A stretch of DNA of 64,000 bases from Croceivirga sp. (GTDB lineage Bacteria > Bacteroidota > Bacteroidia > Flavobacteriales > Flavobacteriaceae), in contig JANQQQ010000004.1 of NCBI GenBank assembly GCA_028284935.1, forward strand, positions 62,001-126,000, written 5' to 3'. A program made the translations under genes and the position numbers. Below are positions 43,237 to 53,541 of the stretch, piece after piece (positions within the stretch are counted from its first letter, which is position 1; the number at the start of each line of letters is the position of its first letter). The notes under the pieces were generated by a model. That model saw nothing but the letters and a program-made list of their open reading frames with translations. It ran no database searches and was not told the origin of the DNA.

Positions 43237-44007
43237 TTAATACAAGTGATACTTATTGCAATACGCAATAATTTCATTGGAGGTTTTAAAGTTTAGTTTC
43301 TCCAATATATTCTTGCGGTGGACGTCAACGGTTTGAGGGCTAATGTTAAGTTTATTAGCGATTTGCTTACTACTGTTATTGGTGGCAATCAGGCGGACAA
43401 TGTCTGTTTCCCTATTGGTAAGCGTATATTGAAAGCTCTCCTTGGTATAGTTTTTCTGAAAAATAGTGACAAACTCTTTGTTTTCGTTCAATATTTTGCA
43501 GCTGGCAATCAAGGGCATGGGCTTACCATCCCCAATAATCGTATTGTGGGAATATCCGATAATCGGTCTACCATTGTCATCAAAAAAAATTGGCGTTTGC
43601 TGCACATGCATGTTCTTTAGTTCTCCCTTATGGTTCTTTATGCGGTACCGCCATGTATACATCACCTTTTTTCTTTCTTCCAAATTAAGGGAACCCATGG
43701 TAAAAACCATTAACTCCTCAAATATTTTCAATAGTATGGGCAAATCCTCGGGATGATAAAAGGATAAATAATAGTTTAGACCCTCGGCCATCATTCTTTC
43801 CCTATCAAGGCCCAAGGTCTTTTCAAAATTATCGCTAATAAACTCATAGGAATTTTTTGAGGTATTGGTAATCAACACAAAGGATTCCAAAGGAGGTAAA
43901 AACTGATTAAGCTCCTTAAACTTTTCAACATATTCCTTTACATAACGCCCATCATAGGAGTGATTGGTATCGAATATTTTTTGATAAGATTTTACAACAT
44001 CCTTCAT
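43237..44007 (-). CDS. PAS-type sensor with LuxR C-terminal HTH
   Basis: 256 residues. N-terminal helix, a PAS domain (about 45-165; VLITNTSKNSYEFISDNFEK, YRIKNHKGELKNMHVQQTPI) and a LuxR helix-turn-helix at the C-terminus (LTNRETDIVRLIATNNSSKQ, TVDVHRKNILEKLNF). No receiver domain, so it senses directly and binds DNA. Divergent from a LytTR gene across 261 bases. It is the only minus-strand gene of the surface-protein island and a candidate regulator of it. Confidence 0.88.
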   Translation of the reverse strand: MKDVVKSYQKIFDTNHSYDGRYVKEYVEKFKELNQFLPPLESFVLITNTSKNSYEFISDNFEKTLGLDRERMMAEGLNYYLSFYHPEDLPILLKIFEELMVFTMGSLNLEERKKVMYTWRYRIKNHKGELKNMHVQQTPIFFDDNGRPIIGYSHNTIIGDGKPMPLIASCKILNENKEFVTIFQKNYTKESFQYTLTNRETDIVRLIATNNSSKQIANKLNISPQTVDVHRKNILEKLNFKTSNEIIAYCNKYHLY

Positions 44008-44268
44008 AAAAACTGCAATTTTTTTGTTAAAATACTGAATTAATTATATTCCCATCAAATTGTTCAGTTAACCGAATGAACACTGAAAATTCCAACGGAA
44101 GCCTAAATCCACTCACGCTTTTTTTTGAGCATTTCGCGACATATTTTTTAGACTTCCAAAATTTCCAGAGAAGTTTACTTCTAAATATCACTGGACCAGT
44201 TTTTTAACCACGGGGAAACCACTTGAATATTTTTGTCGTTTGAGTTAGCCATGTTCCCTTGATTTAAA

Positions 44269-44859
44269 TTGAATATTCAAAAAATAAAAAGCATACTCCC
44301 TTCAGGAAGTAAAAAAGCTTACCGTAGTAGACATTTTTTCAAATCCGAAAATGGGCAAAAGAACAGTGTGGTGAAAAAAGAGATATTATTGCTGTCATCA
44401 ATCGCGGGAGTACCTAAAGGAAAACTGATTCCTATGTTACCCATAGTTGGAATGTTCCTTATTCTTATGCTCTTATTCTTTTTTTTGTTCGCCATCCTTT
44501 GGAAAAGAAATGGGAAAATTCAAAAAGGGAAATCGGAAGTATTCAAAGAACTGGATGAACTTAAGGAACTGGCCGCCAAGAACCAGATTATAATCGAGGA
44601 TAAAACCAAAATTCCTATTACTGAATTAATGTACATAAGTGAGGAAAAGCCTTTTTTAAAATTCCATTTGGGCAACGGAGAAAACCTTTTGATGCAGGGT
44701 AAAATCCAAACCATAAAAAATGAGCTGCCACCCAATTTCATTATTTGTCATCCAAATTATGCAGTAAATTCAAACTTTATCAAAAAAATAAATACAAGAG
44801 ACCTCATTGTAATGAATGGTGATGTACTTCCCATAGAAGTTATGGTCTCGAAGTCATAA
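44269..44859 (+). CDS. LytTR-like protein with membrane helix
   Basis: 196 residues from TTG 44269. Basic N-terminus, one membrane helix (about 62-82, LIPMLPIVGMFLILMLLFFF), a short coil (EVFKELDELKELAAKNQ) and a LytTR domain (about 108-195) starting IIIEDKTKIPITELMYI. It is a clear relative of the LytTR domain of 58711-59712, but HRSYIVN is HPNYAVN here and PLSRSF is PIEVMV, so residues expected to contact DNA have changed. Confidence 0.78.
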   Translation: MNIQKIKSILPSGSKKAYRSRHFFKSENGQKNSVVKKEILLLSSIAGVPKGKLIPMLPIVGMFLILMLLFFFLFAILWKRNGKIQKGKSEVFKELDELKELAAKNQIIIEDKTKIPITELMYISEEKPFLKFHLGNGENLLMQGKIQTIKNELPPNFIICHPNYAVNSNFIKKINTRDLIVMNGDVLPIEVMVSKS

Positions 44860-45063
44860 ACGTGACAAAGTCCTTAAGTTCCAAATTTCCAACAGTCTTT
44901 TCGATTGCAAATCCTTGATTGCTTGTTCAACCTATATCACTTTCTTTAGACTGTCCACTAACTACCCATTTACTCGTTGAAATTCAGCAAAATACCTAAT
45001 GGTGGGTATTGTATCCTTGTCTCCATTAAGGTAGTTTTAACCTTGAACCAATCAACTAACAAG

Positions 45064-48000
45064 ATGAAAAAATTAGTTTCCCTACTTTTTGTTTTAGTTT
45101 TTACTTCTGCCTGTATTCCCACCGATGATGAAGTGGATGATGGGCCATCAGGTATTATTACGCCCCAAGAAGGCAATATTGTCATAAACATCGAAATAGA
45201 ATTACCTTCAGACGCAAAATTGACCCCTTCAGATTTAATAGTTTCAAGTATCTTTTCAGATGAATCACAACAGACGTCTGGCAATACTGCTGTTGAAATC
45301 ATTGATAACGACGGATTGGAGCTCACTTTCGCCACCGATAGAGATGACAATATTGTATTGCTTGGATTTGTGAATCCGAAAGACCCAGTAAGCCATAAGA
45401 TGAATTCAACCACTACGGCACAGGTATTACTCCTAATGCACCCATGGGCCATGGATTTGACAACAGAATTAAAACTACAATTAATCGAGGAAGTACTGTC
45501 CATGCCAGAATATGAATTGTTGAGAAACGAAATAGAATCAGAAATTTCCAGTGAAAATGTAGATTTGTTCAACAACCAGGCATTGCTTGTTTCTTTGGTG
45601 GATTTGATGGATGCAGTGGTGTCTAACGATGATATTGAAAAGCAAGCTAATACGGCAAAAAAGATAGATGAGGTCAAGAAACCCTTGAGCATTAACGCTA
45701 ATGGTAATGTACTTACGGTTACGAACATAGACAACAGTATGGCCTATGGAATAAAATTATTAGGAGCGGACGGTTCCAGTGAGATAAAAGCCTTACCAGA
45801 TGTGGACAAGAATCTTTTTGCTTTGGATCAAATTGGCAGAATTGTAACCTTGCAAGGATTTAGACCCACCGAACAATCTTTTGACATTACCAACAACCAA
45901 GAGTACTCAATCATTGCAAAAAATGGGTTGCTGTTTGATGGTTCGGCTGAAAATAACATCGTAAGAAGCAAAAATGCTGGGAAAATCGTACTTAGTCTTT
46001 TAGGAATTATCTCAAGTTCCATAAAAGATGCTTTTTCCAACGATGAATGTTTAAATGCCCTTGGGCAGTTTGCCTTTGGTAATGTTTCTGATGTCTTTAA
46101 ATCACTATCTGAGAACCAAATCTCAAGTGAAGATTTCTTATCAAAAATGACAATATTTTTATTGAATAAGGCCAAAGATGCAGAAGGTGTATTAGAAAAA
46201 TGTGGACAACCCCTAATCAAAAGTGAACGTCTCAAAACTATCCTGAAGGCAATGGTTAAGATTGAAGAGGTTTTCAATGGGGCAGAGTTTGGGCTTTTGG
46301 TGCTTGACTGGGTCAGATATCCAAATCAAATTGAATTCTGCTTGGATAAATCTTCGGGCGATGCCTTGCGATGCGATGCTATTTCCATATCGGGCGACTT
46401 AATTTTTAATAGAATTCCTATTGGCAAACCCCAGAGCAGGGTCATTACCATAAGAAATAATACTGCAAATCTTTTTAAAATATTGGAATTTAACTTTCCC
46501 AAAGAAGATTTTAAAAGCGAACCAGAAATTCCAACAGATGGTAGTGGTATTGACTTGGAAAAAGGTTCTTCATTGGAATTTACAATCACTTTTCATCCAG
46601 AATCAGAAGACGATTTTTCAGGAATTTTTGAGGTGATAACGGATCTATCCGAAAATGGTAAGGCTACCGTGGAAGTGGATGCCAAAGGGGTGTTTCCGTT
46701 GAAATCAGATGCTACCGAACTTGATTTCGGGAATATTGCAGTCGATGAGTCCAGTGAAACCAAAACAATCACTTTGACCAATGAGTCTGATGTGGAAATT
46801 GTACTTAGCGAAGTACCTCCCATAGAGGGATATACTTTTGATACCTCTTCAGGGGAAGAAACGTCTATTCCAGAGCAAAGTATTGCGCCCGATGACACTG
46901 TATCCATTGGGGTAAAATTCAAACCAACAAGTGAATTTGAGGATTACAACAAATCCATATCCTTTAAAACGGATACTGACCAAGAAGATATAATTGTGAA
47001 TTTAAGGGGTGATGGTATAAAAGGTTTAGTGCTAGAAGTGCTATCAACTCCAAACAACCTTGATTTCGGAAAAGTGGACATCAACTCTGAAACAGGGGAA
47101 AGAAAATCTTTGAGATTATCCAATCCGACGGATATCAGTTTAGATATAAACGGTTTTATTTTTACCCAAGAGGCCGATGGTGGTTCTTACACTACCTCCC
47201 TCGATAATGAATTGGACAATCCATCGGGAATTACACTTGCCTCAGGAGAAAGTCGTGAATTCACCATCACTTTTAAACCCGATGAAATAAGGAGCTACAA
47301 TGGAGAGTTTGTTGTGGACAACACTGGATCACCGAATGAACCCATTAGAATTCCCATATTAGGTGAGGGAGTGTCGAAAGAGCTTTCCGTAGATCCTGAT
47401 TTTCTGGATTTTGGTGAGGTAGAGGTAGGTAGTGCGCCTTCCACAAGAACCTTTACCATTACCAACAATCTTGGAGAAACAACTACTTTAAATATACAAT
47501 CCAATCGTCCAGAAATTACCACGGATTGGATCAATGGTACGGAACTGGCCAACGGACAATCAAGAACCGTTACTGTGCAATTCAATCCAGATTCCAGTAC
47601 TACCGATAATATTATCAAGGGAACTATAGAAATTAAGAATACGAACCTTGATGAATTGGCCAAAGTAAATTATGAAGCAAAGAAAAAGGAAAACAACCTG
47701 AACATTCTTGAAGGCAATTGGCTTCCAGAATGGACTGTGCTTACTTGCGAACCTACACCAACAAGTAACGATACTCAATGTATAAATCATCAAAATCCTA
47801 GACCTTATATATTCATTCCCCTTGCAAATGCAAATTGCGCAGGGGAAGTATGTGGAATAATGGACTTTAACAATATTAGGAACGGAAACTCTGACACTCA
47901 AGTAATCAATGAATGGTCATATGATGATAACGATAACTCGGTAACCATTAACATAAGAAGCCGCAGTAATGGTTTCTTTTTTACGGACCGTACATTTATT

Positions 48001-48129
48001 TTCAACGGCACCTATAATGAGGGTGCAAATACCATAATCGGTAGCTATGAATCTGAGTATATAGGCGGAGGATCCGCTGGTTGGAAAAACAAGGCCACGG
48101 GAACCTTGACACTAAGAAAGGAGCAATAA
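45064..48129 (+). CDS. Choice-of-anchor D (ASH domain) surface lipoprotein
   Basis: 1021 residues from ATG 45064, which begins a lipoprotein signal MKKLVSLLFVLVFTSAC; the frame is open 29 codons earlier without a signal. Residues about 30-440 are unrecognised. From about 455 to 870 there are four ASH/SPD-2-Hydin-type beta domains, each opening with [LI]xF[GN]xxxxxxxxxxxxTITNN: for example ELDFGNIAVDESSETKTITL and FLDFGEVEVGSAPSTRTFTI. The last 130 residues are a Cys-containing beta domain. Likely a large surface or periplasmic lipoprotein. It is followed 34 bases on by a T9SS gene. Confidence 0.83.
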   Translation: MKKLVSLLFVLVFTSACIPTDDEVDDGPSGIITPQEGNIVINIEIELPSDAKLTPSDLIVSSIFSDESQQTSGNTAVEIIDNDGLELTFATDRDDNIVLLGFVNPKDPVSHKMNSTTTAQVLLLMHPWAMDLTTELKLQLIEEVLSMPEYELLRNEIESEISSENVDLFNNQALLVSLVDLMDAVVSNDDIEKQANTAKKIDEVKKPLSINANGNVLTVTNIDNSMAYGIKLLGADGSSEIKALPDVDKNLFALDQIGRIVTLQGFRPTEQSFDITNNQEYSIIAKNGLLFDGSAENNIVRSKNAGKIVLSLLGIISSSIKDAFSNDECLNALGQFAFGNVSDVFKSLSENQISSEDFLSKMTIFLLNKAKDAEGVLEKCGQPLIKSERLKTILKAMVKIEEVFNGAEFGLLVLDWVRYPNQIEFCLDKSSGDALRCDAISISGDLIFNRIPIGKPQSRVITIRNNTANLFKILEFNFPKEDFKSEPEIPTDGSGIDLEKGSSLEFTITFHPESEDDFSGIFEVITDLSENGKATVEVDAKGVFPLKSDATELDFGNIAVDESSETKTITLTNESDVEIVLSEVPPIEGYTFDTSSGEETSIPEQSIAPDDTVSIGVKFKPTSEFEDYNKSISFKTDTDQEDIIVNLRGDGIKGLVLEVLSTPNNLDFGKVDINSETGERKSLRLSNPTDISLDINGFIFTQEADGGSYTTSLDNELDNPSGITLASGESREFTITFKPDEIRSYNGEFVVDNTGSPNEPIRIPILGEGVSKELSVDPDFLDFGEVEVGSAPSTRTFTITNNLGETTTLNIQSNRPEITTDWINGTELANGQSRTVTVQFNPDSSTTDNIIKGTIEIKNTNLDELAKVNYEAKKKENNLNILEGNWLPEWTVLTCEPTPTSNDTQCINHQNPRPYIFIPLANANCAGEVCGIMDFNNIRNGNSDTQVINEWSYDDNDNSVTINIRSRSNGFFFTDRTFIFNGTYNEGANTIIGSYESEYIGGGSAGWKNKATGTLTLRKEQ

Positions 48130-48163
48130 GTGTATATACAGAATGTTCACAATATGCGGCATC

Positions 48164-49948
48164 ATGCATAGATTTTTACTTATTGCTTCACTATTGCCTT
48201 TTCTAACCACGGCCCAAGGAGAAGCGGACAACTGGTACTTTGGTCAAGGTGCTGGGCTTCGCTTTAATCCCGATGGTACGGTTGAACCCCTTTCCGACGG
48301 TAAAATGGACACTTTTGAAGGCTGTGCCACCATATCGGACGGTCAGGGAAACCTCTTGTTTTATACGGACGGAATAACGGTATTTAATAGGGATCATGAA
48401 ATAATGGACAATGGCCAAAACCTTTTCGGTTTCTCTTCCAGCACCCAATCAGCAATAATTGTTCCCAAACCACAGGACCCAAACTTGTTTTATGTCTTTA
48501 CCGTAGACACCCGGGCCACGGGTGAAGAAGAGGAAACCTCTTATGATGGGTTCAATTACTCCGTTATAGATATATCAAAAAACGGAGGCGTGGGATCAGT
48601 TGTGGAAAAGAACATTCAATTACTTGAGGCTTCCGCTGAAAAAATATCGGCAGTTCTAAAAGATTGTTCAGACAGTTCCGTTTGGGTAATAACACTGTCC
48701 TCTGAAAATGGGATGGAAGAAGAATTCGAGCTGGAAGACGGCACAAAATATTTAGCAATAGACGACTATAATACATTCCATGCTTTTAAAGTGGATCAAA
48801 ATGGGGTATCCAATAACTCGGTAAAGTCTACCTTTGAACACGACTCAATCCTTAGGGTATTTGATCCACGAGGATACTTGAAGCTATCACCCAATGGAGA
48901 GCAATTAGCTTCGGCCAGTCAGCAAAATAATGGAATTTACCTTTATGATTTTGAAAAGGAAACAGGTAGGGTTTTTAATGAAAGGAATATAGAATTTCAA
49001 ATTGCGAAAGATGATCTTTTTTATGCTGCGCCATACGGTATAGAGTTCTCTCCCAATGGAAAATATCTTTATTCACATGTGCTGACCTATGAGTATGAAG
49101 AGGACCTCGATACCGTATTTATAAATTCGGCCCTATTACAATTTAATTTGGATATACTCCCCCAGCCTGAAAGCGAAATTATTCTTGAAAAAGAAAGGCC
49201 TATTTTTAGGGGAGCCCTTCAATTGGGGGGTAATGGAAAAATTTACCGTACCATAGCCACCGATTATGAATCAGGAACCAACTTCTTAGGGGTAATACAT
49301 AATCCAAATTCCAGAGGAAACGACGCCAACTATGTTCATAACGCCATTCAATTAGAGGGAATCGCCATGCAGGGACTTCCACCTTTTATCCAATCCTTTT
49401 TTGACAAGGAAGAACTGGCCCTTTTAGACGACGGCTCCAAAACAAATTCATTGGTAGTTGATATTGGTCAGTCCTTTGTATTACAAGGTGATATATATGA
49501 AAATGCCAAATACGTATGGAAGAAAGATGGTATTGTCTTATCTGAAATGACTGGAAACAAATTGGAAATTTTTAATGCCCAACCTGATGATGGGGGGAGA
49601 TACACTTTAAAAATTGAATTTCCGAATGAGGATTCCTGCCCATTAACAGCCGAGGCCTATATTCAAATAAAGGATACATTTAAACTGGGTTTCCCAAAAT
49701 TCTTTACCCCTAACAATGACGGAATCAATGACAATTGGCACCATCTACAAAGTGGGGATATTAAGTATAATGACCTTAGAATAAGTATTTACAACAGATA
49801 TGGGCAGTTGCTTCAGGAAATTGATAATAGTTCAAATGGATGGGATGGAACCTTTAGGGGAAGACCTATGCCCTCTTCTGATTATTGGTACAAAGCAATG
49901 TTAGGGAACAAAAAAAGAACTACGGGCTATTTTACCCTTAAAAGATAA
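48164..49948 (+). CDS. T9SS type B sorting-domain protein (gliding motility-associated C-terminus)
   Basis: 594 residues from ATG 48164, giving the signal MHRFLLIASLLPFLTTAQG; an ATG seven codons earlier is in frame. N-terminal and middle parts look like a WD40/propeller fold (LSPNGEQLASASQQNNGIYL, GIEFSPNGKYLYSHV). An Ig-like domain follows (about 430-505, AKYVWKKDGIVLSEMTGN, DDGGRYTLKIEF). The end is a type B CTD: FPKFFTPNNDGINDNWH, YNRYGQLLQEI, GWDGTFRGRPMPSSDYWY, GYFTLKR. Exported by the type IX system and displayed on the cell surface. Confidence 0.9.
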   Translation: MHRFLLIASLLPFLTTAQGEADNWYFGQGAGLRFNPDGTVEPLSDGKMDTFEGCATISDGQGNLLFYTDGITVFNRDHEIMDNGQNLFGFSSSTQSAIIVPKPQDPNLFYVFTVDTRATGEEEETSYDGFNYSVIDISKNGGVGSVVEKNIQLLEASAEKISAVLKDCSDSSVWVITLSSENGMEEEFELEDGTKYLAIDDYNTFHAFKVDQNGVSNNSVKSTFEHDSILRVFDPRGYLKLSPNGEQLASASQQNNGIYLYDFEKETGRVFNERNIEFQIAKDDLFYAAPYGIEFSPNGKYLYSHVLTYEYEEDLDTVFINSALLQFNLDILPQPESEIILEKERPIFRGALQLGGNGKIYRTIATDYESGTNFLGVIHNPNSRGNDANYVHNAIQLEGIAMQGLPPFIQSFFDKEELALLDDGSKTNSLVVDIGQSFVLQGDIYENAKYVWKKDGIVLSEMTGNKLEIFNAQPDDGGRYTLKIEFPNEDSCPLTAEAYIQIKDTFKLGFPKFFTPNNDGINDNWHHLQSGDIKYNDLRISIYNRYGQLLQEIDNSSNGWDGTFRGRPMPSSDYWYKAMLGNKKRTTGYFTLKR

Positions 49949-49955
49949 AATCAAT

Positions 49956-51230
49956 ATGATCATTCATTTTAAAAAGCAAATATTGTTCGCATTGCTAATT
50001 TCAATTCCCTTTTGCATTTTCTCCCAACGGAAGAACTTCATATCGGACAATGGTTTCTCAGGATTTTTTGAAATGGAAGATGAAAAACTGAAACCCAACA
50101 GCATAACCATTACAAGACTGAAAACCTCAGTTGGAGAGTTTTCCGGAAATGATCTGGAGAGCCAAGGAATATTATTTCCATTTGAGTGCATCGATTGTTC
50201 ATTCGACATTAAAAATCCAGGGGATATTGTAAATGTTGAAAACACCTTTGGACCCGGCTTTCATGAAATCATTGTGGCAGCAAGAACTTTTGTAAAGAAA
50301 AAAGATGATGATTTGGTTATAGCGGCTTGTCTTAAAAAAATTGAAGACGTGGATAGCGAAGAGGAAAAAAAGAGAATACTATTTTCTGCATATCGCAGAG
50401 TTTACGACAAAAGACGAATTGAAAACCTAATAGTACGGTTAAACAATTCTAAAAGTGAAGATAGCACGAATGCCGATGAAGTTTTGAAAGCAGAAGAACC
50501 CATCGTTTTATCCAACTCGGCTGAACTTGAAAAGATGGGCTCTCCAAAGAATCCAAATGCATCAACTAATCAAGATAGTTTTTTGGCCCGTAAACCCAAT
50601 ACGGGTAAATTCTCAAAATGTCAGCAAAAATTCCTAGCCTTGAGCCAAAGGCGAAACAAAGCATTGACGAATAATGACTTGGTTATCATCGGTGAATTGG
50701 ATATGGCCTTGAACAGATTGAAAAAGAAATGTGATGTTTCGCCACTTTCATCCGCCTACAAACAAATTACCTCGCAACCTAAACCTAATACGCGTGCCAC
50801 TGTACAAAAAGAGGACATTAAAAAAAGGGTGGATACTTTGCTCCTTTCCAAAAAAAAGGTAATAACAGAACAAAAACCTACGGAAATGGATTCCCATTCC
50901 CAAAGGTCTGTTGAAACGAAAGAAAAAGAAATATCCGTTACCAAGTTTCAAATTTCATCTTTTGAGGGAATGACCATGCAACAACTAACAGAAAAAGAAC
51001 AACTGCATAGAAAGACAATCATTGAATTGGAAAACCAAATAGTAAATGCTTCTAAAAGTTCAAACTTCGATGCAGCAGAGAAACTAATGATAAAGATTGC
51101 CAGTGAACGCCAAAATTATCGTTTGGTTCTTAAGGAACTTAGAAAGATTAGAAGAAACTCTGGAAGATCAATCGCAAGGGTAACAAAAGGAACATTCAAA
51201 CAAATAGACTCACCAAGAATCTTTTTCTAA
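49956..51230 (+). CDS. Exported protein of unknown function
   Basis: 424 residues. Signal with core QILFALLISIPFCIFSQ. Residues 25-110 are beta-rich with two close cysteines (FPFECIDCSFDI). After about 125 it is highly charged, Lys/Glu/Ser-rich and probably coiled (EKEQLHRKTIIELENQIVNA at about 340). No T9SS sorting domain at the end. It follows the type B protein by 7 bases, so the two are co-transcribed, and it may be its periplasmic partner. Confidence 0.72.
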   Translation: MIIHFKKQILFALLISIPFCIFSQRKNFISDNGFSGFFEMEDEKLKPNSITITRLKTSVGEFSGNDLESQGILFPFECIDCSFDIKNPGDIVNVENTFGPGFHEIIVAARTFVKKKDDDLVIAACLKKIEDVDSEEEKKRILFSAYRRVYDKRRIENLIVRLNNSKSEDSTNADEVLKAEEPIVLSNSAELEKMGSPKNPNASTNQDSFLARKPNTGKFSKCQQKFLALSQRRNKALTNNDLVIIGELDMALNRLKKKCDVSPLSSAYKQITSQPKPNTRATVQKEDIKKRVDTLLLSKKKVITEQKPTEMDSHSQRSVETKEKEISVTKFQISSFEGMTMQQLTEKEQLHRKTIIELENQIVNASKSSNFDAAEKLMIKIASERQNYRLVLKELRKIRRNSGRSIARVTKGTFKQIDSPRIFF

Positions 51231-51474
51231 CAACTTCGCTACAAAAATAATCCATTGTAGTTAAATCTGGTATTTTATGAAAATACCGAACTGTTCAGTT
51301 TGAACAAAAAAAACACCTAAAGCGTCTTTTCTAATATATATTCTTCCCTATATAACCTTTTTAGATTGCAACTATGCTATTCACGCTATTTAATATGCAA
51401 CTCACGACATTTTTTTGCGCTAGGCACATGTTTACAAGAGCTTTGGACTGTGAATAATTTTAAATCAAAAAACT

Positions 51475-51813
51475 ATGGACGCAAAAGAAAAATCTCAGTT
51501 TAAGGACAACGGCAAATCAACCAATATTTCTTTTTTACGTTTTTTGAAAGAGGTATCAATGAAATATAGTGATGTAGATGAACACTGCTTTACCCAAAGG
51601 GAAAAGGAAGTTATTTTACTTATGGCCAATGGTCTAAATAGCATGGAAATAGCAAACAAGTTGTTCATATCAAAATATACCGTTGACACCCATAGAAAGA
51701 ACATTTATAGAAAAGGTAAGTTTAATGGTCTAAGGGATGTAATCCTATTCGTTCTTTTTATGGATTTAGGTCCAAAAAATACCCAGAATTGGGTATTTTC
51801 CAATGTTGCCTAA
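51475..51813 (+). CDS. LuxR-type HTH regulator, small
   Basis: 112 residues. Short polar N-terminus, then a LuxR helix-turn-helix (FTQREKEVILLMANGLNSME, YTVDTHRKNIYRKGKFNG) and a short hydrophobic tail. No sensor domain. Follows a 244-base gap that contains AACTG-TT-CAGTT near 51286-51297, a possible operator. It forms a pair with the next gene. Confidence 0.85.
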   Translation: MDAKEKSQFKDNGKSTNISFLRFLKEVSMKYSDVDEHCFTQREKEVILLMANGLNSMEIANKLFISKYTVDTHRKNIYRKGKFNGLRDVILFVLFMDLGPKNTQNWVFSNVA

Positions 51814-51903
51814 AAAGCTAAGTTTGTTAAGGTCAGTTACAAAGAAGTTCCCCTTGCAACTCTAAAAAGCTGATTTCCCCAATCACCAGTTTTATTAAAA
51901 TCA

Positions 51904-52164
51904 ATGAAAATAGCCAGTTTAAAATTACATGGCTTAGTGGAAGCTATTTGCCAAGAACAAAAAGGATTTTTTAAGAGAATGACCAAAAGGGAGAAACAAG
52001 TTTTGAAAATGATTATTGAGGGACATAACAGTGAGTCTATGGCTCAGGAGCTTGGAATATCAATTAATACGGTTAGAACACACAGAAAAAATATAACGAA
52101 AAAGACCAAACTAAAAACCCCAAAGGATATCGTATTGTTCGCCTTGGCTTTTGATATGCTTTAA
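51904..52164 (+). CDS. LuxR-type HTH regulator, minimal
   Basis: 86 residues, little more than the DNA-binding domain: MTKREKQVLKMIIEGHNSES and NTVRTHRKNITKKTKLKTPK. The ending (DIVLFALAFDML) matches that of its upstream neighbour (DVILFVLFMDLG), so the two are a tandem duplication. Thirteen bases before the DUF5723 gene. Confidence 0.83.
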   Translation: MKIASLKLHGLVEAICQEQKGFFKRMTKREKQVLKMIIEGHNSESMAQELGISINTVRTHRKNITKKTKLKTPKDIVLFALAFDML

Positions 52165-52177
52165 AACCAATATAAAA

Positions 52178-53509
52178 ATGAAAAAAACACTATTTGTCTT
52201 ATGTTGTTTTTTGTCAATACAAATTACATTTTCACAATCATTCATCGGATATGAAACGGACAATTTCAATGGCATACATGGTGCACTGGTTAATCCTGCA
52301 AATATAGCTGATGCCCGCATTCAAATGGATGTAAACGTAATGTCCGCAGGAGGGGTATTGGCCAATGATTATACTGGTTTGACATTAAGCAACATCACTG
52401 ATTTGATTGATGGAAATTTGGCGGACATCAATACGCTTTCAAATGCACAGAACAGCGTTCTGGCAAATGCTGAAATACTAGGCCCATCCTTCATGCTCAA
52501 TCTTAACGAAAAGCACAGTGTTGGTCTCATTACCAAAGCTAGAATAGCCAATACGTTCAACAATGTGGATGGAGAACTATTGGATGGTCTAATTGACGGA
52601 TTTCCTACCGCCGATTTTGATTTTGAGCAGAACAATCTAGATGCTACCACCCACATTTGGGGAGAAGTTGGCGTGTCCTATGGGCGGGTACTGTTTTATG
52701 ACTACGACCAACATTATCTAAAAGGTGGGGTCACTCTAAAATATCTAATGGGTGCAGGTATAGCCCAGGGTACTTCTAATAACCTGGCCGGTTCCTTTTC
52801 TGCCAGCAGCAATCAAGTGAATTTAACCGGTGATTTTTCCTATCTGATCAGCTATGATGATGACCAGAATACATCAGACTATTTCCAGAATTTAAGTCCA
52901 GGATTTGGTATGGACGTAGGTTTAATTTATGAATTTAGAACACGGGAATCCCGTTTTGCGGATGCTGACGATCATTTCAGGGCGCTGAATACCTATCGGG
53001 CTAAAATAGGGGTTTCAGTATTGGACATTGGGGCCATCAAATATGAAGATGTTCAATTAACAAATTATGACGTAAACGGTTCCGTAAATGCTGATGAAGC
53101 AGAAGAAGACTTCATAGACGCTTTGGAGAACAACTTCGCTGGAGATAGTATTACAGGGGATGTGACGGTTGCCTTGCCTACACGATTGCGTGTAAACATA
53201 GATTACAAGATAATCCCCAAGGTTTATGCGAATGTGGATATAAACCAGACGCTCATTGAAGAAGATTCGCCATATAACAATAACGGACTAAACAGAATCA
53301 CTTTTACCCCTCGTTTTGAGACACGCATCTTTAGTGCCTATCTGCCCGTGACCTACAGTGCTTTGGGAAGAACAAGTATCGGAGCAGGATTTAAGTTTGG
53401 TCCCGCATTTATTGGTTCAGGGAGTATTATTTCCAATGTTGTATCTGATACCGCCCAAACGGCCAACATGTATTTTGGCTTTAAAGTCCCCATTAAACAC
53501 AAAAGGTAA
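52178..53509 (+). CDS. DUF5723 family outer-membrane protein
   Basis: 443 residues from ATG 52178 (signal MKKTLFVLCCFLSIQITFSQ). The beginning FIGYETDNFNGIHGALVNPA plus NIADARIQMDVN is diagnostic of DUF5723, a FadL/PorV-like barrel group of Bacteroidota. Repeating amphipathic strands run to the end (MYFGFKVPIKHKR). It may help present the large T9SS protein encoded next, as PorV does for other substrates; this is inference from adjacency. Confidence 0.85.
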   Translation: MKKTLFVLCCFLSIQITFSQSFIGYETDNFNGIHGALVNPANIADARIQMDVNVMSAGGVLANDYTGLTLSNITDLIDGNLADINTLSNAQNSVLANAEILGPSFMLNLNEKHSVGLITKARIANTFNNVDGELLDGLIDGFPTADFDFEQNNLDATTHIWGEVGVSYGRVLFYDYDQHYLKGGVTLKYLMGAGIAQGTSNNLAGSFSASSNQVNLTGDFSYLISYDDDQNTSDYFQNLSPGFGMDVGLIYEFRTRESRFADADDHFRALNTYRAKIGVSVLDIGAIKYEDVQLTNYDVNGSVNADEAEEDFIDALENNFAGDSITGDVTVALPTRLRVNIDYKIIPKVYANVDINQTLIEEDSPYNNNGLNRITFTPRFETRIFSAYLPVTYSALGRTSIGAGFKFGPAFIGSGSIISNVVSDTAQTANMYFGFKVPIKHKR

Positions 53510-53541
53510 TTAAAAAACATCACTAGCTAATCGACTGTAAA

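Noticed and set aside
44970..45734. 254-codon minus-strand frame opposite the ASH lipoprotein gene
   Set aside because: Low-complexity Ser/Thr-rich shadow; the plus-strand gene has a clear signal and domains.
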